This document shows, in pieces, positions 28,235 to 37,533 of a DNA stretch of 64,000 bases. The notes below the pieces were generated by a model. It saw only the letters and a program-made list of their open reading frames with translations, was not told the DNA's origin and made no database searches. The translations under genes and the position numbers were made by a program. The DNA comes from an uncultured Marvinbryantia sp. (GTDB lineage Bacteria; Bacillota; Clostridia; Lachnospirales; Lachnospiraceae): the NCBI GenBank assembly GCA_947630735.1, contig CANRIR010000006.1, forward strand, positions 1 to 64,000, given 5' to 3'. Every line of letters begins with the position of its first letter. Within the stretch, counting starts at the first letter, position 1.

Positions 28235-29293
28235 ATGGAGCAAAGTTCCAGCGGAAAGGAAAAAACGGCATATATCACGCTGCTGAGCGTAGTCTCGGCC
28301 ATCGCGGTGGTATGCCTTCACACAAATGGATGTTTCTGGACATTCAGCACGGAGCGCTACTGGTTTACGGCCAATATCATTGAGAGTGTATTTTACTTTT
28401 CCGTGCCGGTGTTTTTTATGATCTCCGGCGCCACTCTCATGGATTACCGCGAAAGGTATTCTACCCGGGAATATCTGGTCAGGCGCGCCAGAAAGACGGT
28501 GGTCCCGTTTTTGGCGTGGAGCCTCATCGGCCTGCTGTACAATGTGGCCTTTCACGGGACGGATCCGGCGGATATCAGCCTGAAATATGTGATAAACGGG
28601 ATTTTAGATACCACGATCATCCAGAAATACTGGTTTTTTATCCCCCTGTTCTGCATCTATCTGTGCATTCCGCTGTTCGCGGCCGTGCCGGAGAAGAACC
28701 GCAGGGAAGTGTTTTCTTATCTCGCGGTGCTGTTCTTCTTTATCAGCACACTGATCCCGTTCCTGCTGAAAGTCTTTTCCATCCATATGAGCTGGCCTTT
28801 CTCCCTTGCCGTCGGGCACAGGCACATGCTGTACGCGGTGATCGGCTACCTGCTGTACCGATATGACCTGACGAAAAAACAGAAGGGTCTCCTCTACATC
28901 AGCGCGGCGGCTGGGCTTTTGCTGCACATATGGGGCACCTATCAGTTTTCCATGGCGGCAGGGACTGTGGACAGGACGTTTAAAGGGTTTGAAAATGTGC
29001 CCAGCATGCTGTACGCGGTGGGGGTCTTCGTGTTCTTCAAGGACTATGGGAATCGGATCATGAACTCGTTTGTGGGAAAGCCGGTCCGTTTCCTGGCGGG
29101 ATATACCTTTGGGATCTATCTGACCCATCACTATATCATGGAGGGGGTCCAGTACTGTTTCCGCCGGTTCCTGCACATTTCCGGCTACTCCCTGAAGTAC
29201 AGGCTGGGAGCACCCCTGGTCATTGTGCCGCTGGCGGTGGCATTGGTGTACGGGATGCGGAAGATACCCGTTTTGCGCCATATCGTTCCGTAA
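28235..29293 (+). CDS. Acyltransferase 3 family membrane protein (second of two)
   Basis: 352 residues from ATG 28235, with aaggag 8 bases ahead; a GTG at 28226 sits too close to that site. About ten membrane segments. Family marks: SAIAVVCLHTNGCFW, SVPVFFMISGATLMDYRERYS, QKYWFFIPLFCIYLCIPLF and FGIYLTHHYIMEGVQ. Probably acylates the same surface polymer as its neighbour, at a different position or sugar; that is inference. Confidence 0.88.
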   Translation: MEQSSSGKEKTAYITLLSVVSAIAVVCLHTNGCFWTFSTERYWFTANIIESVFYFSVPVFFMISGATLMDYRERYSTREYLVRRARKTVVPFLAWSLIGLLYNVAFHGTDPADISLKYVINGILDTTIIQKYWFFIPLFCIYLCIPLFAAVPEKNRREVFSYLAVLFFFISTLIPFLLKVFSIHMSWPFSLAVGHRHMLYAVIGYLLYRYDLTKKQKGLLYISAAAGLLLHIWGTYQFSMAAGTVDRTFKGFENVPSMLYAVGVFVFFKDYGNRIMNSFVGKPVRFLAGYTFGIYLTHHYIMEGVQYCFRRFLHISGYSLKYRLGAPLVIVPLAVALVYGMRKIPVLRHIVP

Positions 29294-29295
29294 AC

Positions 29296-29324
29296 TTGAT
29301 TTTTACGGGAAAGTGTATTATAAT
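29296..29324 (+). promoter_or_regulatory. Strong internal sigma-A promoter
   Basis: -35 TTGATT (29296-29301), 17-base spacer, perfect -10 TATAAT (29319-29324), directly after the acyltransferase stop. It could drive the export and rhamnose genes separately from the CDP-polyol genes. Confidence 0.65.
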
Positions 29325-29374
29325 CTCACTAACTCTGTTTGGAAACTGCAGGAAATAAAAAAGCGGGGGATAGA

Positions 29375-30550
29375 ATGGATAGCGCGGTAAAGGTTTCTGT
29401 CGTCATTCCCATGTACAACGCGGAAAAATATCTGCAAAACACGCTGAGAGATGTGACGGGGCAGACCCTGCGGGAAATTGAGATCCTCTGTGTGGACGAC
29501 GGATCTGCGGACCGCACGGTTTCCATCGTGGAATCCTGGAGCGCGAGGGATGCGCGCGTACGGCTGCTGCGCCAGCAGCACCTCTTTGCCGGCGTGGCCC
29601 GGAACCGCGGCCTTTCGGAGGCGCGGGGGGACTATGTGGTCTTCTGGGACGCGGACGACTGTTTTGAGCGGACGGCCCTGGAAAAGCTGTACCGGAAGAT
29701 AGAAAAGACCGGCGCGGACATCTGCGTGTGTATGGCCAGCAGGCTGGACGACGCCACAAACGACCGGATCGAGACCGGGGTATATCTGAAAGAGGAATAT
29801 TTGCGCGGCGCGGATGTGTACTCGAGGGACACACATCCGTCTTATTTGTTTAATATCACCACCAATGTGCCCTGGAACAAGATGTTCCGCAGAAGCTTCG
29901 TGCTGGAGCACGGGCTGCAGTTTGAAGACCGTCCGCGGGCCAACGACGTGTATTTCTGCATGCTCGCGGTGTACTATGCTTCGAAGATCGCGGTGGTGCG
30001 GGAGCGGCTGGTGACCTACCGGATCAACAGCAGCGAGAGCCTTACCGGGACGTTATCCGAGACGCCGCACAATTCTTTCGACGCGTTTTACGCCGTAAAA
30101 AAGCAGCTGGAAGAAAGCGGCATCCGGGAATACCCTAAGCTGGAACAGAGTTTCGCCAACCGTGCGCTGCAGGGCATGCTTTACTGCCTGCACAAGTGCG
30201 CCAGGGGCGACGCCTTTCTCGCGTGGTTTGAGTTTCTGAAAAGCGAGGGCTTTGAGAAACTGGGCATCCGGGACGGGAAAGACTATTATTATATAGAAGA
30301 AACTTACCGCCGGTACCGCGGCGTGATGGAGACCACCCCTTTAGATTACGCTCTCGCCTACGGGCGTGAGGAGATGCAGAAGCAGCAGGGGGAGATCAAG
30401 AGGCTGAAGGAGCGGGTGCGCACCCTGGAGAGCAGGCTGAGAGAGTCTGGCAGCGCGGGTGCAAAGTGCGCTATGGCGCTGGAATCTGCCGCGGCCCGCG
30501 CCCGGAAAAAGCTGAAGAAATATTGGTACCGGTTTTCGGGGAAGCGGTAA
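29375..30550 (+). CDS. Family 2 glycosyltransferase with C-terminal coiled coil
   Basis: 391 residues from ATG 29375 (gcggggga site). GT-A marks: VSVVIPMYNAEKYLQNTLRDVTGQTLREIEILCVDDGSADRT, GVARNRGLSEARGDYVVFWDADDCF. The region VPWNKMFRRSFVLEHGLQFED is common in rhamnan and capsule transferases. Residues about 335-380 are a charged helix (EEMQKQQGEIKRLKERVRTLESRLRE) and the tail is basic (RARKKLKKYWYRFSGKR), probably contacting membrane or partners. First gene after the internal promoter and 13 bases before the ABC permease. Confidence 0.88.
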   Translation: MDSAVKVSVVIPMYNAEKYLQNTLRDVTGQTLREIEILCVDDGSADRTVSIVESWSARDARVRLLRQQHLFAGVARNRGLSEARGDYVVFWDADDCFERTALEKLYRKIEKTGADICVCMASRLDDATNDRIETGVYLKEEYLRGADVYSRDTHPSYLFNITTNVPWNKMFRRSFVLEHGLQFEDRPRANDVYFCMLAVYYASKIAVVRERLVTYRINSSESLTGTLSETPHNSFDAFYAVKKQLEESGIREYPKLEQSFANRALQGMLYCLHKCARGDAFLAWFEFLKSEGFEKLGIRDGKDYYYIEETYRRYRGVMETTPLDYALAYGREEMQKQQGEIKRLKERVRTLESRLRESGSAGAKCAMALESAAARARKKLKKYWYRFSGKR

Positions 30551-30563
30551 AGGAAGAGATGAC

Positions 30564-31340
30564 ATGAAAAAATTGCTGAAGGGCTTTATCAATTACTTCT
30601 TTTTGCTGCACGAGCTGGTAAAGAGGGGGATCACATTAAAATACAGGCGCTCTTATCTGGGGATCGCGTGGTCCCTTCTGGAACCGCTGCTCACCATGAT
30701 CGTGCTGACCATCATTTTCGGCCAGCTTCTGGGGCACGGCGGGAAGGAATACCCCGTGTATGTACTGTCCGGGCGTCTTTTGTACAGCTTCTTCTCGCAG
30801 GGGACCACAAACGCCCTGAAATCGATCCGGAGCAACGCGCCCATGATCAAGAAGGTGTACATTCCCAAGTACCTGTACCCGCTGTCCGGCGTGCTGTTCA
30901 ACTACATTATCTTTCTGATCTCTCTGATCGTGCTGGCTGCGGTGAGTATTGTGCTGGGGATCCATCCCACGCTCTATCTGCTTCAGGTGTTTGTGCCGCT
31001 GATCGTTTTGTTCCTTTTGACGTTCGGACTCGGCATGATCCTGGCCACCGTCGGGGTATATTTCCGTGACATGGAATATCTGTGGGGCGTAGCCACCATG
31101 CTGATCATGTATTCCAGCGCCATCTTTTACTATCCGGAGCAGATCCTGTCCTCCGGGAACAGCTGGATCCTGCGGTACAATCCGCTTTTCGGGGTCATCA
31201 TGAATTTCCGCAGCGCCATCTTCGGGCAGCCTATGGATCTGTTTTACACCTTCTACTCCCTCGGATTTTCCGTGGCGGCGCTGATCATCGGCGTGTATTT
31301 GTTCTACAAAAAACAGGATGGGTTCATCCTGCACATCTAG
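30564..31340 (+). CDS. ABC-2 type glycan exporter permease (TagG/Wzm-like), copy 1
   Basis: 258 residues, ATG 30564. Six membrane segments, with the family openings LVKRGITLKYRRSYLGIAWSLLEPLLTMIVLTIIFG and later ILATVGVYFRDMEYLWGVATMLIMYSSAIFYYPEQIL. Such permeases move lipid-linked polymers across the membrane. Paired with the ATPase at 31375. The RRSYLGIAWSLLEP motif is shared by teichoic-acid and O-antigen exporters, so the cargo cannot be read from this protein alone. Confidence 0.92.
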   Translation: MKKLLKGFINYFFLLHELVKRGITLKYRRSYLGIAWSLLEPLLTMIVLTIIFGQLLGHGGKEYPVYVLSGRLLYSFFSQGTTNALKSIRSNAPMIKKVYIPKYLYPLSGVLFNYIIFLISLIVLAAVSIVLGIHPTLYLLQVFVPLIVLFLLTFGLGMILATVGVYFRDMEYLWGVATMLIMYSSAIFYYPEQILSSGNSWILRYNPLFGVIMNFRSAIFGQPMDLFYTFYSLGFSVAALIIGVYLFYKKQDGFILHI

Positions 31341-31374
31341 AATGGGTGCAGAAAACCGGGAAAGAGGAGAGAGT

Positions 31375-32118
31375 ATGGGAAAGCAGATGCTGAATGTGGA
31401 GCACGTGAGTATGAAATTCTGCCTGAGCAGGGAGCGTGTGGACACCTTAAAAGAATATGTCCTGAAAAAGCTGAAGGGCGAGATCCGCTACAATGAATTC
31501 TGGGCTCTGAGGGACGTGAGCTTTACCGCCGACAAGGGGGATCGTGTGGGGATCCTGGGCCTGAACGGCGCGGGGAAAAGTACCCTTCTGAAGGTGGTGG
31601 CCGGCGTGTTTAAGCCCACGGAGGGCACCGTGACGCGCAGAGGGAAGATCGTGCCGCTGTTAGAGCTTGGCGCGGGGTTTGAGATCCAGTACACCGGGGC
31701 CGAGAATATCTATCTTTACGGCTCCATGCTGGGCTATTCCAAGCCCTTTATCCGGGAAAAGTATGACGAGATCGTGGCATTCTCGGAGCTGGAGGATTTT
31801 ATCGACGTTCCGGTGAAAAACTACTCCTCCGGCATGAAGAGCAGGCTGGGCTTTTCCATCGCCACGGCGGTGTGCCCGGAGATCCTGATCCTGGATGAGG
31901 TATTGTCTGTCGGGGACGCAAAGTTCCGCAAGAAGAGTGAGAAAAAGATCATCGATATGTTTGAAAAAGAAGTGACCGTCCTGTTTGTCTCGCACAACGT
32001 GGAGGAAGTTTTGAGGATCTGCAACAAGGCGGTGCTGCTGGATCACGGCAGGGTCCTGGCCAGCGGGAACGTGCAGGAAGTGGCGGATATTTACATGGAA
32101 ATGACAGGCGAAAAATAG
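31375..32118 (+). CDS. ABC glycan exporter ATPase (TagH/Wzt-like, short form), copy 1
   Basis: 247 residues from ATG 31375 (gaggagaga site). Contains the ATPase core only: [19 protein letters not shown] (Walker A), [23 protein letters not shown] (glycan-exporter hallmark), [16 protein letters not shown] (signature), [19 protein letters not shown] (Walker B) and [11 protein letters not shown]. It lacks the C-terminal carbohydrate-binding domain carried by the second ATPase at 40925, so it probably does not select capped chains. Confidence 0.92.
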   Translation: MGKQMLNVEHVSMKFCLSRERVDTLKEYVLKKLKGEIRYNEFWALRDVSFTADKGDRVGILGLNGAGKSTLLKVVAGVFKPTEGTVTRRGKIVPLLELGAGFEIQYTGAENIYLYGSMLGYSKPFIREKYDEIVAFSELEDFIDVPVKNYSSGMKSRLGFSIATAVCPEILILDEVLSVGDAKFRKKSEKKIIDMFEKEVTVLFVSHNVEEVLRICNKAVLLDHGRVLASGNVQEVADIYMEMTGEK

Positions 32119-32129
32119 GAGGAAAAGAA

Positions 32130-33335
32130 ATGAAGATTGCTGTGGCAGGAACCGGATATGTGGGCCTTAGCCTGAGCGTGCTGCTGGCCCAGCACCATGA
32201 TGTGACCGCGGTGGATATCCTGGAGGAAAAGGTGGAGAAGATCAATCAGGGGCGCTCGCCGATCGTGGACCGGGAGATCGAGGAATACCTCGCGTCGGGC
32301 AGGCTGAAGCTGAAGGCCACCACGGACGGGGATGCCGCCTACCGGGAGGCGGACTATGTGATCATCGCCACCCCCACCAACTACGATCCCAAGAAGAATT
32401 ATTTTGACACTTCCTCCGTGGAGAGCGTGATCCGGCAGGTGAAGCACTGCAGCCCGGACGCCGTCATGGTGATCAAATCCACGGTTCCCGTAGGCTTTAC
32501 CAGGAGCGTGCGGGAAAAATACGAGAGCAGAAATATTCTGTTCAGCCCGGAGTTCCTGCGGGAGGGACGGGCCTTATACGACAATCTATATCCCAGCCGC
32601 ATCATCGTGGGCGCGCCGGAGGACGACGCGGATATGAAAAAGAAGGCGGAGGGATTTGCCGATCTTCTGCGCGAGGGAGCCATCCGGCAGGATGTCCCCG
32701 TGCTGCTCATGGGGCTGACGGAGGCCGAGGCGGTCAAGCTGTTTGCCAACACGTACCTCGCCCTGCGCGTCAGCTATTTCAACGAGCTGGACACCTACGC
32801 GGAGGTGCGCGGGCTCAACACGGCGCACATCATCGAAGGGATCTGCCTGGATCCCAGGATCGGCAGCCATTACAACAACCCGTCCTTCGGGTACGGAGGC
32901 TACTGCCTGCCCAAAGACACGAAACAGCTGCTGGCAAACTATCAGGATGTGCCGGAAAACCTCATCGCGGCCATCGTGGAGGCCAACCGCACGCGAAAAG
33001 ATTTCATCTCGGAGCGCATTCTCCAGAAAGCCGGATTTTATGAGGGAAAGAGCGACTGTGTGGTGGGCGTGTACCGCCTGACCATGAAGGCGAATTCCGA
33101 TAACTTCCGCCAGAGCAGCATCCAGGGGATCATGAAGCGCATCAAGGCAAAGGGCGTGCAGGTGATCGTGTACGAGCCGACCCTGCGGGAGGAGACCTTT
33201 TTCAACAGCCGTGTGGTGCGGGACCTTGATGAGTTTAAGCGCCTCTCGGATGTGATCGTGGCAAATCGGAACGACAGGGAGCTTCTGGATGCGGCTCAAA
33301 AAGTATATACCCGCGACATCTATGGGGTAGACTAA
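32130..33335 (+). CDS. ugd: UDP-glucose 6-dehydrogenase family protein
   Basis: 401 residues, ATG 32130 after aggagg. Oxidises a UDP-sugar (typically UDP-glucose) to the uronic acid with two NAD. Seen: Rossmann loop [99 protein letters not shown] and the catalytic-Cys motif [15 protein letters not shown]. Product UDP-glucuronate would supply an acidic sugar. Placed between the first exporter and a double glycosyltransferase. UDP-mannuronate-type dehydrogenases are a less likely alternative. Confidence 0.92.
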   Translation: MKIAVAGTGYVGLSLSVLLAQHHDVTAVDILEEKVEKINQGRSPIVDREIEEYLASGRLKLKATTDGDAAYREADYVIIATPTNYDPKKNYFDTSSVESVIRQVKHCSPDAVMVIKSTVPVGFTRSVREKYESRNILFSPEFLREGRALYDNLYPSRIIVGAPEDDADMKKKAEGFADLLREGAIRQDVPVLLMGLTEAEAVKLFANTYLALRVSYFNELDTYAEVRGLNTAHIIEGICLDPRIGSHYNNPSFGYGGYCLPKDTKQLLANYQDVPENLIAAIVEANRTRKDFISERILQKAGFYEGKSDCVVGVYRLTMKANSDNFRQSSIQGIMKRIKAKGVQVIVYEPTLREETFFNSRVVRDLDEFKRLSDVIVANRNDRELLDAAQKVYTRDIYGVD

Positions 33336-33375
33336 AGGCAGCACGAAACGAAAATCTCAAAGAACAGGAGGAGAG

Positions 33376-35601
33376 ATGGGACAGCCGATCGTATCTGTGA
33401 TCCTGCCGTTTTACAACGGAGAAAAATATCTGAAGCAATGTCTGGACAGCGTGACCGGCCAGACTCTAAAAGAGATCGAGATCATCTGCGTGGATGACGG
33501 TTCTTCTGACCGCACCCTGGAGATGCTGCAGGCGTATGAGAAGAAAGATGAGCGCATAAAAGTGCTGCACCAGGAGAACGCGGGGGCGGGAGCCGCCAGG
33601 AACCGCGGTCTCGCGGCGGCATCGGGAAAGTATCTGTCCTTCCTGGACTCGGACGACTTTTTTGAGCCGGATATGTTAGAGAGCGCGGCGGCAAAGCTGG
33701 AGGAAGACCAGGCGGATTTTGTGGTATTCGGGTGCGACCAGTACCTGAACGATACCAGAAAATTCCGGAAGATCACCTACGCCATGCGAAAGCCCATCCT
33801 GCCGCCCTATATGCCCTTCAATCACCGGCAGATCACCGGCAATGTGTTCAAGGCGTTTGTGGGCTGGGCCTGGGATAAGCTGTACCGGCGCGATTTTATC
33901 CTGGAGCACGGGCTTTCCTTCCAGGAACAGCGCACCAGCAACGATCTTCTGTTTGTGTTCAGCGCTCTTGTGCTGGCAAAGCGGATCACCTGCCTGGACA
34001 GAGTGCTGGCCCATCAGAGGAGAAATGACGCGTCCTCTCTGTCCAACACCCGGGAAAAATCCTGGTTCTGCTTTTACGACGCCCTGTGCGCCCTGCGTAA
34101 TATGCTGAAGGAGCACGGCCTCTACGGGGATCTCGAGAAGGACTTCATCAACTACGCCCTGCATTTTTCCCTCTGGAACCTGAACACCATCGCGGGCGAC
34201 AGTTATTTTAAACTGTATGACAAGCTGAAGGAAGAGTGGTTCGCGGACCTGGGCATTGCCGGGCACGGCGCGGATTATTTCTACGAACAGCGGGAGTATG
34301 ATCAGTACGCGTGCATCATGCAGTACACGGCGCAGGAGTACCGGGAGAAGCAGCCGAAGGAAGCGCCCGTTCCCGAGACAAAAGAAGCGCCGCGCAGAGA
34401 GTACCGGATCGTGGAAACGGGCCATAGAGAAGAGCAGACATCCAAAACCAAAAAGGAGGCGGGCATGCCGAAAGTATCGATCATTATACCGACCTATAAT
34501 GTGGAAGAGTATCTGGTAGAATGTATGGACAGCGTCACCAGGCAGACCCTTCCGGATCTGGAGATCATCTGTGTGAACGACGGGTCCACGGACAGCTCCC
34601 TGGAGATCTTGAAAAGCTATGCCGAGAAGGATCCCAGGATCGTGCTGATCGACAAGGAGAACGGCGGCTACGGCATGGCCATGAACATCGGCCTGGACCG
34701 CGCCACGGGGGAATACATCGGCATTGTGGAGCCGGACGACTATGTGCCGCTGAATATGTACGAGGATCTGTACGGCATCGCGAAGGAGCATGACCTGGAT
34801 CTTTTGAAGGCGGATTTTTATCGGTTTAAGCGCAGCAGCGAGACCGGGGACATGGAGCTTGCCTATCAGCACCTGTCCAAATTTCCCGAGGACTATAACA
34901 AAGTGTTTGACCCCAGCCACACGCCGGACGCCATACGCTTTATCATGAATACCTGGAGCGGCATTTACCGCCGCGCCTTTCTGGAAGAGTACCATATCCG
35001 GCACCATGAGACGCCGGGGGCGTCTTTCCAGGACAACGGATTTTATTTCCAGACGTTCATCTACGCGAAGCGCGGCATGATCCTGGATAAGCCCTACTAT
35101 ATGAACCGAAGGGACAACCCCAACTCCTCCGTGCACAGCAAGGAGAAGGTGTACTGCATGAACGTGGAGTACGACTATATCCGCGAGATCCTGATGAAGG
35201 ACCGGGAGATCTGGGAGCGGTTCAAATATATGTACTGGTTTAAAAAACAGGCCAACTACATGTCCACGGCGCTGCGGATCGGGGATGAGTATAAACGGGA
35301 ATATATCCACCGGTTTTCCCAGGAGTACAACCGGGCGCGGGAGATGGGAGAACTGGACAGGGAACTGTTTGGACAAAAGACCTGGGAGGAATTGGAATTT
35401 ATCATGAAGGATCCGGACGGGTTTTACTACAATGTCCTTCTGATGGAACAGTCGAACCAGGAGTTTAAGGCTTTGCGCAAGCGGCTGTACGATGTGGAAA
35501 ATTCCACATCCTGGAAACTGGGGTATTTCCTGACGGCGGTCCCCCGCAATATCAAGGAGGCGCTCAAGAGGAGAAGGAGACGCGCCGCGATGGAGAAGTG
35601 A
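33376..35601 (+). CDS. Two-domain family 2 glycosyltransferase
   Basis: 741 residues, ATG 33376 after aggaggaga. Two complete GT-A domains: the first opens VSVILPFYNGEKYLKQCLDSVTGQTLKEIEIICVDDGSSD with SFLDSDDFFEPDM, the second (from about 365) opens KVSIIIPTYNVEEYLVECMDSVTRQTLPDLEIICVNDGSTD with GIVEPDDYVPLNM. A charged, repetitive linker (KQPKEAPVPETKEAPRREYRIVE) joins them. Such tandem enzymes can build alternating linkages. The fusion may have come from two single-domain genes, as at 29375. Confidence 0.9.
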   Translation: MGQPIVSVILPFYNGEKYLKQCLDSVTGQTLKEIEIICVDDGSSDRTLEMLQAYEKKDERIKVLHQENAGAGAARNRGLAAASGKYLSFLDSDDFFEPDMLESAAAKLEEDQADFVVFGCDQYLNDTRKFRKITYAMRKPILPPYMPFNHRQITGNVFKAFVGWAWDKLYRRDFILEHGLSFQEQRTSNDLLFVFSALVLAKRITCLDRVLAHQRRNDASSLSNTREKSWFCFYDALCALRNMLKEHGLYGDLEKDFINYALHFSLWNLNTIAGDSYFKLYDKLKEEWFADLGIAGHGADYFYEQREYDQYACIMQYTAQEYREKQPKEAPVPETKEAPRREYRIVETGHREEQTSKTKKEAGMPKVSIIIPTYNVEEYLVECMDSVTRQTLPDLEIICVNDGSTDSSLEILKSYAEKDPRIVLIDKENGGYGMAMNIGLDRATGEYIGIVEPDDYVPLNMYEDLYGIAKEHDLDLLKADFYRFKRSSETGDMELAYQHLSKFPEDYNKVFDPSHTPDAIRFIMNTWSGIYRRAFLEEYHIRHHETPGASFQDNGFYFQTFIYAKRGMILDKPYYMNRRDNPNSSVHSKEKVYCMNVEYDYIREILMKDREIWERFKYMYWFKKQANYMSTALRIGDEYKREYIHRFSQEYNRAREMGELDRELFGQKTWEELEFIMKDPDGFYYNVLLMEQSNQEFKALRKRLYDVENSTSWKLGYFLTAVPRNIKEALKRRRRRAAMEK

Positions 35602-35634
35602 CGCGGCGCCTGTAAAAGGAAAGGCAACACGACG

Positions 35635-36582
35635 ATGTTATCTGTAATACTGCCGGCATACAATGAAGAAAAAATGATCCTGCGCGCCGCAAAGACGGTG
35701 GGCGGGGTGCTGGAAGAGGCGCATATCGTTTATGAGCTGGTGTTTGTGGACGACGGCTCGAAGGACCGCACCTGGGAGGAGATCGTGTCGGCCGCAGAGA
35801 AGGACGAGCACATTACCGGCATTCATTTTTCGCGGAATTTTGGAAAGGAATCCGCCATGTTTGCCGGGCTGGCCAACGCAAAAGGCGGCTGCTGCGTGGT
35901 GATGGACTGCGATCTGCAGCATCCCCCCGAGACCATCCCGGAAATGTACCGGCTCTGGGAACAGGGCTATGAGGTGGTGGAGGGCGTGAAGAAGAGCCGC
36001 GGAAAGGAGAGCCCCCTGCACAGGGCCAGCGCGGGCCTGTTTTACCGCATCCTGTCGAAGGCGGTGAAGATCGATATGTCCCGGGCCTCCGACTTTAAGC
36101 TGATGGACCGCCGCGCGGTGGACGCGCTCCTCGCGATGCCGGAGCGCAACGCGTTTTTCCGGGCGCTGTCCGCGTGGGTGGGCTTTCGCTCGACATCCGT
36201 AGAATTTGATGTGCGGGAGCGGACGGAAGGGGAATCCAAGTGGTCCACCTGGTCGCTCATCCGCTATGCCGTCACCAATATCGTGTCTTTTTCCTCGGCA
36301 CCGATGCAGTTTGTCACGTTCGCCGGTATCGGCGTGTTCCTGTTTGGGATCCTTATGGCCATCCAGACGCTGTTCCGCTATTTTTCCGGGGCCGCGGTGG
36401 CCGGTTTTACCACGGTGATCCTGCTGATCCTGTTTATCGGCAGCATCATTATGATCAGTCTGGGGATCATCGGATATTATATTGCCAAGATCTATGAGGA
36501 GGTCAAAGCGCGTCCGCGCTATCTGATCTCAAAGAAAATAGAGAGCCGGATCCGGGATGCGGCGATGGAGGAGAAAACATGA
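35635..36582 (+). CDS. Membrane-anchored glycosyltransferase, CsbB/GtrB (DPM1-like) family
   Basis: 315 residues, ATG 35635 after aaggcaa. These enzymes load a sugar onto undecaprenyl phosphate on the inner face of the membrane. Seen: LSVILPAYNEEKMILRAAKTVGG, LVFVDDGSKDRT, HFSRNFGKESAMFAGLANAKG, VVMDCDLQHPPETIPEM and two C-terminal membrane helices (APMQFVTFAGIGVFLFGILMAI and TVILLILFIGSIIMISLGIIGYYIAKI). Its known partner type, YfhO, lies at 44582. No GtrA/GtcA flippase gene is seen. ATGA overlap with the next gene. Confidence 0.92.
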   Translation: MLSVILPAYNEEKMILRAAKTVGGVLEEAHIVYELVFVDDGSKDRTWEEIVSAAEKDEHITGIHFSRNFGKESAMFAGLANAKGGCCVVMDCDLQHPPETIPEMYRLWEQGYEVVEGVKKSRGKESPLHRASAGLFYRILSKAVKIDMSRASDFKLMDRRAVDALLAMPERNAFFRALSAWVGFRSTSVEFDVRERTEGESKWSTWSLIRYAVTNIVSFSSAPMQFVTFAGIGVFLFGILMAIQTLFRYFSGAAVAGFTTVILLILFIGSIIMISLGIIGYYIAKIYEEVKARPRYLISKKIESRIRDAAMEEKT

Positions 36583-37517
36583 AATTTTTTGTGACCGGCG
36601 TTGCCGGACAGCTTGGACATGATGTGATGAACGAACTCGATAAGCGGGGCCTTTCGGGAGTCGGCAGCGACATGGCCGCCTCCTACAGCGGGGCGGCGGA
36701 CGGGACGGCCGTCACATCCATGCCCTATGTGCAGCTGGATATTACGGATCCGGCCGCGGTGGAAAGAGTGCTTGTCAGGGAAAAACCCGATGTGGTGGTG
36801 CACTGCGCCGCCTGGACGGCCGTGGATCTGGCGGAGGACGACGACAAAGTGGAGAAGGTGCGCCAGGTGAACGTGAAGGGCACGGAATATATCGCGGGCG
36901 CCTGCAGAAAGCTGGACTGCAGGATGATCTACCTGTCCACCGACTATGTGTTTGACGGGCAGGGGGAGACCCCCTGGGATCCGGACTGCAAAGATTACAA
37001 GCCCATCAACGTGTACGGACAGACCAAGCTGGAGGGCGAGCTGGCGGTGGCGCGGCAGCTGGAAAAATATTTCATCGTCCGCATCGCCTGGGTGTTCGGC
37101 GTCAACGGAAAGAACTTCATCAAGACCATGCTGAACCTGGGAAAGACTCACGACACGATCCGCGTGGTGAGCGACCAGATCGGCACGCCCACCTACACGT
37201 ATGATCTGGCCAGGCTGCTGGTGGACATGGCGCTCACGGACAAGTACGGGTACTATCATGTGACCAACGAGGGCGGCTACATCAGCTGGTATGAGTTTAC
37301 AAAGGAGATCTTCCGGCAGGCCGCGGCGATGGGGCATGAGGAGTACGCAGAGGACCGCCTGCAGGTGCTCCCCGTGACCACCCGGGAATACGGGGCAAAG
37401 GCGAAGCGCCCCTTTAACTCCCGCCTGGATAAGAGCAAGCTGAAAAAGAACGGGTTTGCGCCGCTTCCCGCCTGGCAGGACGCCCTGGCGCGCTATCTGC
37501 GTGAGATTGAATTTTAA
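36579..37517 (+). CDS. rfbD: dTDP-4-dehydrorhamnose reductase
   Basis: 312 residues, ATG 36579 overlapping the previous stop. Last step of dTDP-L-rhamnose synthesis. Seen: FVTGVAGQLGHDVMNEL, VVHCAAWTAVDLAEDDD, YLSTDYVFDGQGETPWDP, INVYGQTKLEGELAV (YxxxK) and RIAWVFGVNGKNFIKTML. First of the four rhamnose genes here, in the order D-B-A-C. Confidence 0.95.
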   Translation: MKFFVTGVAGQLGHDVMNELDKRGLSGVGSDMAASYSGAADGTAVTSMPYVQLDITDPAAVERVLVREKPDVVVHCAAWTAVDLAEDDDKVEKVRQVNVKGTEYIAGACRKLDCRMIYLSTDYVFDGQGETPWDPDCKDYKPINVYGQTKLEGELAVARQLEKYFIVRIAWVFGVNGKNFIKTMLNLGKTHDTIRVVSDQIGTPTYTYDLARLLVDMALTDKYGYYHVTNEGGYISWYEFTKEIFRQAAAMGHEEYAEDRLQVLPVTTREYGAKAKRPFNSRLDKSKLKKNGFAPLPAWQDALARYLREIEF

Positions 37518-37533
37518 GACGGAGGAGAGAGTT

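Noticed and set aside
35635..36582. Possible Wzx/Wzy function for the two-helix transferase
   Set aside because: It has a clear GT-A domain and only two membrane helices, so it is a CsbB/GtrB-type enzyme, not a flippase or polymerase.
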